The notes below the pieces were generated by a model. That model was not told the DNA's origin. It saw nothing but the letters and a program-made list of their open reading frames with translations, and searched no databases. Both the position numbers and the translations under genes were made by a program. DNA of 64,000 bases from Mycobacteroides chelonae (GTDB taxonomy: Bacteria; Actinomycetota; Actinomycetes; Mycobacteriales; Mycobacteriaceae), in the NCBI GenBank assembly GCA_014204435.1, contig JACHLF010000001.1, forward strand, positions 62,001-126,000, given 5' to 3'. Every line of letters begins with the position of its first letter. The stretch's first letter is position 1. Below are positions 8,475 through 16,144 of the stretch, one piece after another.

Positions 8475-8920
8475 CGTGCACCTCACGGCAATCTGGCTCT
8501 CACTACCGGCTATGGGCAAGTGCATCAGTGCGCTTACTCAAATGGCGGTGTAACTTCGCGGCCAGGCGGCTTTGCCGTGGCCAATAGTTCAGTTGGTTAC
8601 CACGCTAGCTCAGCTCACTCGGCGGCAACAACTCGCGACGGTAACGGCTAGGTCTCGATTTCGGTAATGGAGCTCGCCGTGCGGGGTCTTGCTGATCGAT
8701 CATCATACGTGTTTGAACTGGGAATATATCCGCGGTTACACGTACCGCTTGCAGGAGTTAGCACCTGTGAGCTGCAGTTATGCGACGGCGGGGCAACGTT
8801 GGCTGGCGGGGCTAAAAGTTCACTGAGCAAACTTAGCGTGGGCGGACATGTGGGTACATTGCGATTGGCTGGTCCGGCGACGTGATTTGCGAGACTGCTG
8901 CGACCGGGGAGTGATGTACG
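8475..8920. other. Intergenic stretch, no gene seen
   Basis: About 450 bases between the small minus-strand gene and the shortened reductase. A 72-codon plus-strand frame (8667-8885) has no family resemblance, no convincing ribosome site and no conserved neighbour. I see no clear terminator, repeat or RNA. Confidence 0.5.
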
Positions 8921-9277
8921 TCATGACAGACGTATCGTCACCATGCTCTCACCGGCGGCTGCCCGGTCGATATCGGACTGGTTGAAGCTACCGTGCGCGT
9001 TGCGGCGCACGTTGTGGTACTTGGCATCTCGGGGAACCTTGTGCAGCAGCTCGGCCGGTGGCCCGGCGATCTGCGGGCCGGTGGTCAACTCGGCGGTGCC
9101 ATCGAGCCGCTTGCCACCCACCAGCGCGGTGGCGGCCACGTTGTATTCCTTGCCGCTTGTGCGGCCGGTGAAAGTCAACGGTGCGATATTGCTGCTGAGC
9201 ACGGGATGCAGCGGGCTGCGCAGCACGCCCCTGACCATCTTGTTGACCCACGCCGGCACGGTGTTGGATTCGCCCAT
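8921..9277 (-). CDS. Deazaflavin-dependent nitroreductase-family protein, internally shortened
   Basis: 118 residues. The start (WVNKMVRGVLRSPLHPVLS..., TFTGRTSGKEYNV) and the end (GTAELTT..., LLHKVPRDAKYHNVRR, SMVTIRLS) match small F420-binding split-barrel oxidoreductases. The middle is too short: after GKEYNV these proteins normally have about 25-30 residues (GYxxDGxxxTVFTxxxWWxNLxGGxPVxLR) that form barrel strands and contact F420. Here the frame jumps directly to GGKRLDGTAEL. The deletion is in frame, so a protein may be made, but cofactor binding is doubtful. The family call is moderate and the deletion is inferred from recalled homologues. Confidence 0.6.
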   Translation of the reverse strand: MGESNTVPAWVNKMVRGVLRSPLHPVLSSNIAPLTFTGRTSGKEYNVAATALVGGKRLDGTAELTTGPQIAGPPAELLHKVPRDAKYHNVRRNAHGSFNQSDIDRAAAGESMVTIRLS

Positions 9278-9336
9278 AGGCTCGTTCTCCGTCGCGGTAA
9301 CCGCAGTGGCATCGGGGATCGCCCTGAGATTTCGGG

Positions 9337-11364
9337 TCAGGGTGTCAGCTGGCGCCAGAGAAACTCGATGGCCAGTGCCGCCTTGAATGCGGACTGGTCG
9401 TTGTTGGCCGCGCCGCCGTGGCCGCCCTCGATGTTCTCGTAGTACCAGACCGGTTGTCCCGCCTCCTGCAGGGCCGCGGTCATCTTGCGTGCGTGCCCGG
9501 GGTGCACCCGGTCATCGCGGGTCGATGTGGTCACCAGCACCGGAGGGTACCGCCGGTCCGTCGAAATATTCTGGTATGGAGAATATTTCGAGATGAACTC
9601 CCAGTCGTTGGGATCGTCTGGGTCGCCATACTCTGCCATCCAGGACGCTCCGGCCAACAGCAGGTGGTAGCGCCGCATGTCCAGCAGCGGCACTTGGCAC
9701 ACCAGCGCGCCGAACAGCTGCGGGTACGCCGTGAGCATCACGCCCATCAGCAGTCCGCCGTTGCTTCCGCCCTGGGCGCCCAACTGGGCTGCGGTGGTGA
9801 TGCTCCGCTCTACCAGATCTCTTGCGACGGAGGCGAAGTCCTCGTACACCAGGTGGCGGCCTTCGCGCATCGCCTGGGTGTGCCACACCGGCCCGTACTC
9901 GCCACCTCCACGGATGTTGGCCAGTACATACGTGCCGCCGCGGGACAGCCACAGCTTGCCCAGCACACCGTCGTAGCCGGGCGTCCTGGAGACCTCGAAG
10001 CCGCCGTACCCCCCGAGTAGCGTGGGACCCGGCACAGCAAAACCCTTGGGGCGTACCACGAAGTAGGGGATCGAGGTGCCGTCGTCGGACTGCGCGAAGT
10101 ATTGGGTCACGTCAAAGGACGAGTCGTCGAAGAAAGACGGCGCCGACTTGATGGGGGACACGGAGGCGCGGGTCGCGCCCACCTCGCCGTGTAGCAGTGT
10201 CGAAGGCTGGGTAAAACCCGACGTGTCAAGGAATATCTCGTCACCCAAATCGTCAACTGCCACAATCTGAGTCGTTGCGTTGTCGGGTACGCCGGACAGC
10301 GGTGCCGAATCCCAGCTGCCGGGCGTGAAAACCAGGATCTCGCTGGCCACATCGTGCAGGATCGCGACGGTGAGCCGTTCCTTGGTCCACGCATAGTGAT
10401 GCAGGCTGGCGTGCTCGTCGGGAACGAAGACCGGGGTGAGTGCGCCCCGCCCCGCCACGTACTCCTTGTACCGGGTGGCCAACAGCGTTCCGGCCGAGTA
10501 CTCGGCGCCGTCGACCTGCCACGGCGACTTCAGCTCGATGAGCAGCCATTCACGGTGTACCGACACCGAGGCATCGGTGGGCGCGTCGATGCGGAGCAGC
10601 TCGCCATTGGTCGTGAGCTCATATATTTCGGAGTTGAAGAAGTCGGTGGCGCGGCTGATCAGGGTGCGCTCGAAGCCCGGGGCGTCATCAAAGCTCGCGC
10701 CCACCATCACGTCTGAGGTTTCGCCGCTGAACACCAGCTCGGCCTCGTCGATAGGTTGTCCGCGTTTCCAGCGCTTGACCAGACGGGGATATCCCGAGTC
10801 GGTGAGGCTGTCGGGCCCGAAGTTCGTACCCACGAAAACCGTGTCGGCATCGATCCACCCGATCTGCGTCTTGGCCTCGGGCAGGACAAATCCGTCCGTC
10901 ACGAACTGTCTTGTTTCCAGATCGAATTCGCGAACCACCACCGCATCGGACCCGCCGCGTGACAAACTGACCAGGGCTCGGCGGAATTCGGGGCGAAGCG
11001 CGGTGGCGCCGGCCCAGACCCAGTTTTCGTCTTCCTCGGCCGCCAGGGAGTCGACGTCGACGATGACGTCCCACCCGGGATCGTCCTGGCGGTATCGATC
11101 CAAAGTGGTTCGCCGCCAAAGGCCACGGGAGTTGGCGGCATCGCGCCAGAAGTTGTAGAGGTATTGGCCCCGCCTGCGCACATAAGGAATCTGCGCGTCG
11201 GTATTGAGGATGGCCAGCGCTTCGGCGCGCATATCGTCAAAACGTGCGCCGGAAAATTCGCCGGTTGTTATCGCATTGTGCTCGCGTACCCAGTTCAGGG
11301 GCTCGTCACCACCGATGTCTTCGAGCCAGAGATGTGGGTCCGGGGAGCGGCGCGCCGACGTCAT
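9337..11364 (-). CDS. S9 family prolyl-oligopeptidase-like serine peptidase
   Basis: 675 residues from ATG 11364, with an N-terminal seven-bladed propeller (from PDPHLWLEDIGGDEPLNWV) and a C-terminal alpha/beta-hydrolase domain. The catalytic triad is visible: Ser in QGGSNGGLLMG (about residue 533), Asp in TSTRDDRVHP (about 616) and His in ENIEGGHGG (about 648). LLGGYGGFEVSRTP and NIRGGGEYGP are further S9A signatures. No signal peptide, so probably cytoplasmic. The open frame continues to 12183, but that extension only mirrors the plus-strand genes. M. tuberculosis has a comparable peptidase (Rv0457c) near lpdC, supporting synteny. Confidence 0.9.
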   Translation of the reverse strand: MTSARRSPDPHLWLEDIGGDEPLNWVREHNAITTGEFSGARFDDMRAEALAILNTDAQIPYVRRRGQYLYNFWRDAANSRGLWRRTTLDRYRQDDPGWDVIVDVDSLAAEEDENWVWAGATALRPEFRRALVSLSRGGSDAVVVREFDLETRQFVTDGFVLPEAKTQIGWIDADTVFVGTNFGPDSLTDSGYPRLVKRWKRGQPIDEAELVFSGETSDVMVGASFDDAPGFERTLISRATDFFNSEIYELTTNGELLRIDAPTDASVSVHREWLLIELKSPWQVDGAEYSAGTLLATRYKEYVAGRGALTPVFVPDEHASLHHYAWTKERLTVAILHDVASEILVFTPGSWDSAPLSGVPDNATTQIVAVDDLGDEIFLDTSGFTQPSTLLHGEVGATRASVSPIKSAPSFFDDSSFDVTQYFAQSDDGTSIPYFVVRPKGFAVPGPTLLGGYGGFEVSRTPGYDGVLGKLWLSRGGTYVLANIRGGGEYGPVWHTQAMREGRHLVYEDFASVARDLVERSITTAAQLGAQGGSNGGLLMGVMLTAYPQLFGALVCQVPLLDMRRYHLLLAGASWMAEYGDPDDPNDWEFISKYSPYQNISTDRRYPPVLVTTSTRDDRVHPGHARKMTAALQEAGQPVWYYENIEGGHGGAANNDQSAFKAALAIEFLWRQLTP
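9561..9591. repeat. 11-bp perfect inverted repeat inside the peptidase gene
   Basis: The arms TCGAAATATTC and GAATATTTCGA are perfect complements separated by nine bases (9572-9580). They lie in the segment encoding KYSPYQNIS and use AT-rich codons unusual for this gene. It could form a stable hairpin in DNA or mRNA. It may be coincidental with a conserved protein motif. Confidence 0.6.
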
Positions 11365-11442
11365 GTGAGCCAGTGTGCCAGCGATCGCAGTATGGTCGAA
11401 GGTGGCCCGGGGGGCGCACGAATACCGAGCAGGAGTTTTCTC

Positions 11443-11721
11443 GTGATACCACTGCCACGCGCGCAAGTTGTCGCCAGCGCGATGCTGCTGGGGATAGCAG
11501 TTGGACTCGTCGCTGGAATGTCCAGCACCTTGATCGTGCACGAACCGGTGCGGCCCGACCTCTTCATCGGCGTCGTCGTCGCGGTCCCCAGCCTGATCGG
11601 GTTTTTGATCTTGATTGCATCGACGCGTAAGTGGATGACTGCGGCGGCGGCCTTCATCCTGGCGATTTCTCCCGGGTGGTTTGGGATGTTGGCGGCGATA
11701 CAGGTGATTCAAGGTGTCTGA
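11443..11721 (+). CDS. Small hydrophobic membrane protein (Rv0460-like)
   Basis: 92 residues with three hydrophobic segments (AQVVASAMLLGIAVGLVAGMSS, FIGVVVAVPSLIGFLILIAS, MTAAAAFILAISPGWFGMLAAI). GTG 11443 is chosen because AGGAG lies seven bases upstream; longer frames run back into the peptidase gene on the other strand. The stop overlaps the start of the next gene by eight bases, so the two are coupled. M. tuberculosis carries two small membrane genes (Rv0460 and Rv0461) directly before lpdC, the same arrangement. Function unknown. Confidence 0.75.
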   Translation: MIPLPRAQVVASAMLLGIAVGLVAGMSSTLIVHEPVRPDLFIGVVVAVPSLIGFLILIASTRKWMTAAAAFILAISPGWFGMLAAIQVIQGV

Positions 11722-12511
11722 CAAAAACGTGGAAAACGTGGAAAACGTGGAAAACGTGGAAAAGGGCGCGGATATCGACGGCGCCGCCACCGAGCTGGTG
11801 GATGGCGCGGAGAAGCCGAGCATCGTCGAGGGTGACCTGGCCGACCCGTTGGCTGTGCCTATCGATGACGGTAAGGCCCGGGACGGTCTGCACACCGCGA
11901 CCTTCACCGCGTTCTCGGCCTTCAAGGACGACGACGATCTGGTCCGCACCGGCCGCATCGACACCGACGCGTTGCCGCTGACCGAGGCGTTCGACGTCGG
12001 CAGCGATCGCACCGGTGCGGTGCCGCTGGTCGGCGGGTCCAGGGCCGAATCGATGACTCCCGATCCGTACACCGGCGCGGTTCCCGTCGTCGGCGAGGAG
12101 CCCGCCAAGCCGGTACGTGTGCCCGCGGAGCGAGAACCGGCCTTACTGAAGCGTTGGGTGCTACTGCTGGTGTTGTTGGGCACGTGGATCCCCGCGGGCG
12201 CGGTCGGATTGCTGCTATATCAGAATTGGTTCGCGACGCTGTTGCCGCACGACCGGATCATCGCGGTCACCTACGTGTTGATCTGGGTGTTCGCCGCTGT
12301 GGTGGTGGCGTTGCTGCTGGCCATGGTCGAACCGCGCCCGATCGTCGTCGCCCTTGCTTTCGCGGTCTTGACGGCGCCGGCCATCTCGGTGGCAGCCGTG
12401 GGTGTCAAGTATGGATACGTGGCCTGCACCGCGCCGTCGGTGCCCGGGGTTCAGTCACTGTGCCCGGAACCGCTGCGTAGTTGGGGCATCCAGTACCGAG
12501 ACCGGGCTTGA
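11714..12511 (+). CDS. Membrane protein with long acidic cytoplasmic head (Rv0461-like)
   Basis: 265 residues. The first 145 are hydrophilic and acidic with repeated VEN triplets near the start and a twice-used TGAVPLVG/TGAVPVVG motif. Three hydrophobic segments follow (RWVLLLVLLGTWIPAGAVGLLLY, IIAVTYVLIWVFAAVVVALLLAMV, PIVVALAFAVLTAPAISVAAV). GTG 11714 overlaps the preceding gene. Position just ahead of lpd matches Rv0461, although this protein is about 90 residues longer at the N-terminus. Function unknown; possibly part of the lpd transcript. Confidence 0.75.
   Translation: MSDKNVENVENVENVEKGADIDGAATELVDGAEKPSIVEGDLADPLAVPIDDGKARDGLHTATFTAFSAFKDDDDLVRTGRIDTDALPLTEAFDVGSDRTGAVPLVGGSRAESMTPDPYTGAVPVVGEEPAKPVRVPAEREPALLKRWVLLLVLLGTWIPAGAVGLLLYQNWFATLLPHDRIIAVTYVLIWVFAAVVVALLLAMVEPRPIVVALAFAVLTAPAISVAAVGVKYGYVACTAPSVPGVQSLCPEPLRSWGIQYRDRA
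11729..11764 (+). repeat. Four in-frame 9-bp tandem repeats
   Basis: The unit GTGGAAAAC occurs three times perfectly (11729-11755) and once with a final G, encoding VEN VEN VEN VEK near the N-terminus of the Rv0461-like protein. Copy number can change by slippage without breaking the frame. Confidence 0.9.
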
Positions 12512-12549
12512 GGCTCCCGGCCTGACGCCGTCCTACTAGTGTGGAGCTC

Positions 12550-13947
12550 GTGACTGCACACTATGACGTCGTCGTTCTCGGAGCCGGTCCCGGTGGCTAT
12601 GTCGCGGCTATTCGCGCAGCCCAGTTGGGCCTGACAACAGCCATCGTCGAGGAGAAGTATTGGGGTGGGGTATGCCTCAACGTGGGTTGCATCCCGTCCA
12701 AGGCGCTGCTGCGTAACGCGGAGCTGGCCCACATCTTCACCAAGGAGGCCAAGACCTTTGGCATCAGTGGTGAGGCCACATTCGATTTCGGTGCCGCTTT
12801 CGACCGCAGCCGCAAGGTCGCCGAGGGACGTGTGGCCGGTGTGCACTTCCTGATGAAGAAGAACAAGGTCACCGAGTACGAAGGTGTCGGCACCTTCGCC
12901 GACGCCAACACCTTGGCGGTCATGAAGGCGGACGGCTCGACCGAGACACTGACCTTCGCCAACATGATCATCGCCACGGGCAGCAGCGTGCGCCTGGTGC
13001 CGGGGACCTCACTCTCGGAGAATGTGGTCACCTACGAAAAGCAGATCCTCACGCGCGAGCTGCCCGAGTCGATCATCATCGCCGGTGCCGGTGCCATCGG
13101 CATGGAGTTCGCGTACGTCCTGAAGAACTACGGCGTGGACGTCACCATCGTCGAGTTCTTGCCGCGGGCGTTGCCCAACGAGGACGCCGAGGTGTCCAAG
13201 GAGATCGAGAAGCAGTACAAGAAGCTGGGGGTCAAGATCCTCACCGGCACCAAGGTGGAGTCGATCCACGATGATGGCCCAGCGGTCACGGTTCGCGTCA
13301 GCAAGGACGGTCAGGAGAGCGAGCTTGTCGCCGAGAAGGTACTGCAGGCCATCGGCTTCGCGCCCAACGTCGAGGGCTTCGGCCTGGACAAGACCGGGGT
13401 GGCTCTGACCGACCGCGGCGCGATCGCCATCGACGAGCGGATGCGCACCAACGTGCCGCACATCTACGCGATTGGTGACGTCACCTCCAAGCTTCAGTTG
13501 GCGCACGTCGCCGAGGCGCAGGCCGTCGTTGCCGCCGAGACCATTGCCGGTGCAGAGACTTTGGAGCTCGGCGACTACCGGATGATGCCCCGGGCGACGT
13601 TCTGCCAGCCGCAGGTCGCCAGCTTCGGGCTCACCGAGGAGCAGGCCCGCGCCGAGGGATACGACGTCACGGTGGCCAAGTTCCCGTTCACCGCGAACGG
13701 CAAGGCGCACGGTCTGGCCGACCCGACCGGATTTGTGAAGTTGATCGCCGATGCCACGTACGGCGAGCTGATCGGCGGGCACCTGATCGGCCCCGATGTC
13801 TCCGAACTGCTCCCGGAACTGACGCTCGCCCAGAAGTGGGATCTGACGGTCAACGAACTGACACGGAATGTGCACACGCACCCGACGTTGTCCGAGGCGT
13901 TACAGGAGGCTTTCCACGGGCTCGCGGGTCACATGATCAACTTTTAA
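12550..13947 (+). CDS. lpd: Dihydrolipoamide dehydrogenase
   Basis: 465 residues, full length. It is the FAD-dependent E3 that reoxidises dihydrolipoamide in pyruvate and branched-chain dehydrogenases and peroxynitrite reductase of mycobacteria. It shows the FAD motif GAGPGG (residues 11-16), the redox disulphide CLNVGC (Cys42 and Cys47), the NAD motif GAGAIGMEF, the second FAD block AIGDV, and the C-terminal catalytic His-Glu in HTHPTLSE (about 442-449). GTG 12550 is preferred to GTG 12541 because it gives the normal [11 protein letters not shown] start seen in LpdC. It follows two small membrane genes as in M. tuberculosis. Confidence 0.95.
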   Translation: MTAHYDVVVLGAGPGGYVAAIRAAQLGLTTAIVEEKYWGGVCLNVGCIPSKALLRNAELAHIFTKEAKTFGISGEATFDFGAAFDRSRKVAEGRVAGVHFLMKKNKVTEYEGVGTFADANTLAVMKADGSTETLTFANMIIATGSSVRLVPGTSLSENVVTYEKQILTRELPESIIIAGAGAIGMEFAYVLKNYGVDVTIVEFLPRALPNEDAEVSKEIEKQYKKLGVKILTGTKVESIHDDGPAVTVRVSKDGQESELVAEKVLQAIGFAPNVEGFGLDKTGVALTDRGAIAIDERMRTNVPHIYAIGDVTSKLQLAHVAEAQAVVAAETIAGAETLELGDYRMMPRATFCQPQVASFGLTEEQARAEGYDVTVAKFPFTANGKAHGLADPTGFVKLIADATYGELIGGHLIGPDVSELLPELTLAQKWDLTVNELTRNVHTHPTLSEALQEAFHGLAGHMINF

Positions 13948-13999
13948 TGTTGGACGCGAACAACAGTCAGTGTTTGGGTATCGGCGCTACACTTTCTTT

Positions 14000-14485
14000 A
14001 TGGCGACAGACAGTCGGCGTATCTATATTGCTCCAGTCTTTGTAGCTGCTGCGGTGCTCGCTGTATCGTTCATCACTGCCCCGTCCGCTGCTGCAGACGG
14101 AGAAATGATTGTCGGAAAAGTCGGGTGCATTGGTGACCAACGCCCGGTTGGAGTGTGGGTTCAGGCCGTGGATTCCACTTCCGGTTTTGCGGGGACAAAT
14201 CGGCTCTTGGAACTCCGAGAATTCTCGAAAGTTGATTTCAAGTATAACTTGAATAATGGTGGCACTTATCAAGTGCATGTCGGGTGTGGTGGCACTCCTA
14301 AGAATTGGAAGAGCACGGTCAGATCTGACATTGTGTCCGGTTCGCATTTTTTCCTGTGCCATGACAACACTCCAGTGTCTGCTGATTCCTGGGGGCGAAT
14401 ATCAACGAGAGTTCCCGAGGTATTCGGTAGGAATGCCGATCTTGCACAGGGGATCCCGTACGGTCGGTGTAACACGGTTTTCTGA
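14000..14485 (+). CDS. Secreted cysteine-containing protein, unknown
   Basis: 161 residues from ATG 14000. A signal peptide is clear (IAPVFVAAAVLAVSFITAPSAAADGE, cleavage near AAA-DG). The mature part of about 125 residues contains four cysteines (GCIGD, GCGG, LCHD, RCNT) that could form two disulphides, and many Gly, Ser and Asn. No family was recognised. Codon use and GC are lower than in lpd upstream, marking the left edge of the low-GC island; it is convergent with the GT2 gene. It could be an imported secreted protein tied to the polysaccharide genes, but nothing in the sequence proves that. Confidence 0.65.
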   Translation: MATDSRRIYIAPVFVAAAVLAVSFITAPSAAADGEMIVGKVGCIGDQRPVGVWVQAVDSTSGFAGTNRLLELREFSKVDFKYNLNNGGTYQVHVGCGGTPKNWKSTVRSDIVSGSHFFLCHDNTPVSADSWGRISTRVPEVFGRNADLAQGIPYGRCNTVF

Positions 14486-14603
14486 CGCTCTCAGTGACAG
14501 AACGGAGGCGTCAGCACCAAGCGGCTGGACATCAAACCCCTGTGCGCGCCTCGGCCGGAAGGTCCAGTTATCTGATTTTCTGAGAACGCATGCTCTATCG
14601 AAA

Positions 14604-16073
14604 TCACCTCGAACCGTTTTCTGAACGGCGACCCGCCTTATAATTTGATAGCCAGATGGAAGAACCGCGACTGGGCCGTTCTGCGCCGGTCTTCTCTCCC
14701 GTGTCGTCGGGGCCCGGAATTTGGCAATCTCCCAATAGGGGCATCAAAGGATCAAGCATTGTCGTACGTAGAGCCGAATGGGCGATGCCAATCCCGACGA
14801 TAATACCCACTATATTCCAATGAATTTCGGATTGAACAGACAACAATGCCAGCGTCATGGCGATTGCGATCGTCATTAACACGGTGGCGGTTTGGGCGAC
14901 GGTGCGCAAAAATGAACGAAGCGCTCTGTGGGCTCCGCTTTCAAGAGTTTCCTTGTGGTCCCAGTGTGCAGGTGTCCTGGTAATCGAGTCGGTAACCGCT
15001 CGTATAAAAACGACATGGATAAACATGTCGTAGAGTATCTCCGGAAGAATAAGTGCGGCAAGCAAGATCGCGCGCCATCCGCCGGCCCGTACAGTCCATA
15101 TTCGTTCGACGACGATGATAAGGCTGAGGAAGAACCACAGCCACAGCCAGGGAAATCGTCCTGTTTGTTGAATCGATATTGCTAGAACGGTCAGGTAGAA
15201 AGGCAGGAACGCGATACCGAGATATATGAGGATCTGGCGGATGAAATAAGGAGCTGTTGTCGCGGTGACTCCGTAATCACCGAGATTTTCCAGAGCTCCC
15301 CGCTGCCAACGGAGGCGCTGGAAGTACAGCGTTTTCACGGTCGGCATAAGTTCGGTTTTCACCGTACATCCCCGGGGAGAAGCGCATCGGTATCCCAGGC
15401 TTTTCAAGGCCAAAGTCAGCTCGTTATCCTCTGTGAGCGCGGTGTTGTCATAGACAAAGCTCTCGGTGTCTCCACGGCGCCGCCGTTCCGCTACCACATG
15501 CCGAAGTACCGAAACGGGGAATAATCCGGCGGTCCCGCTGATCACCTCGGCTCTGCCGTGGCGCCGGGACAGATCATGGGCATATCTCAGGTATTCATTG
15601 TGCTGTAGAGCATGGATGATTTTTGGTCTGGAATCTTCGGCGAGAAATATCGCGCCTACCGCACCAATTGGCGGGCGTTCGGTATCTCTGATCTGTAACC
15701 GCAGCTCGGCGTCCGCCAGAAACGTGGGAGCCAACGATGTATCGGCATCCATGAGAAGTACCATGTCGTGATTGTCGAGACAGGGCAATATGGCAGCCAA
15801 TGCCTGGTTGTGAGCACCGGCCTTACGATAGTGGTTTGATGTGGTTTCAAAGATCTCTGCGCCATTCGCCAACCCGATCTCGGCAGTCCGATCAGTACAG
15901 CGATCTGTGACCACAACAATCTGATCTGGCGGCCGGCTTTGTACTTTCAACGAAGTCAGCGCCATCCCGATCCGCTGCTCTTCATTGTGTGCAGCGATGA
16001 ATGCCACGATCCGATGGCGAGAGGGTGATCTAAAATTTCTTTCTTCGGCGCTGCTTATGTCAATAGTATGCAA
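14604..16073 (-). CDS. Processive family-2 glycosyltransferase (cellulose/hyaluronan-synthase type)
   Basis: 489 residues. The GT-A domain opens with IVAFIAAHNEEQRIG; the metal-binding DAD is at 109-111, the acceptor-site TED at 214-216 and the processivity motif QRLRW at 252-256. Five hydrophobic segments follow (about 275-430), forming the pore expected in synthases that extrude their polymer. There is no PilZ domain. It starts with TTG 16073 preceded by GGGGTGAG; no better start exists. It is transcribed with the BcsB-like gene 71 bases upstream, supporting a synthase plus periplasmic partner pair. The polymer is unknown. GC is well below the surrounding genes. Confidence 0.85.
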   Translation of the reverse strand: MHTIDISSAEERNFRSPSRHRIVAFIAAHNEEQRIGMALTSLKVQSRPPDQIVVVTDRCTDRTAEIGLANGAEIFETTSNHYRKAGAHNQALAAILPCLDNHDMVLLMDADTSLAPTFLADAELRLQIRDTERPPIGAVGAIFLAEDSRPKIIHALQHNEYLRYAHDLSRRHGRAEVISGTAGLFPVSVLRHVVAERRRRGDTESFVYDNTALTEDNELTLALKSLGYRCASPRGCTVKTELMPTVKTLYFQRLRWQRGALENLGDYGVTATTAPYFIRQILIYLGIAFLPFYLTVLAISIQQTGRFPWLWLWFFLSLIIVVERIWTVRAGGWRAILLAALILPEILYDMFIHVVFIRAVTDSITRTPAHWDHKETLESGAHRALRSFLRTVAQTATVLMTIAIAMTLALLSVQSEIHWNIVGIIVGIGIAHSALRTTMLDPLMPLLGDCQIPGPDDTGEKTGAERPSRGSSIWLSNYKAGRRSENGSR

Positions 16074-16144
16074 GCTTCACTCACCCCGATACCCAGTAGG
16101 ATGCAGTGCCCCGTCATAGATTCTTCCGTTGTTTAGGGGAGGGG

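Noticed and set aside
8667-8885. 72-codon plus-strand frame in the gap before the shortened reductase
   Set aside because: No start signal or family; isolated.
11365-12183. N-terminal extension of the S9 peptidase to 948 residues
   Set aside because: The extra part is the mirror of two plus-strand membrane genes and includes low-complexity FSTFSTFST repeats from the 9-bp tandem repeat; the family starts at ATG 11364.
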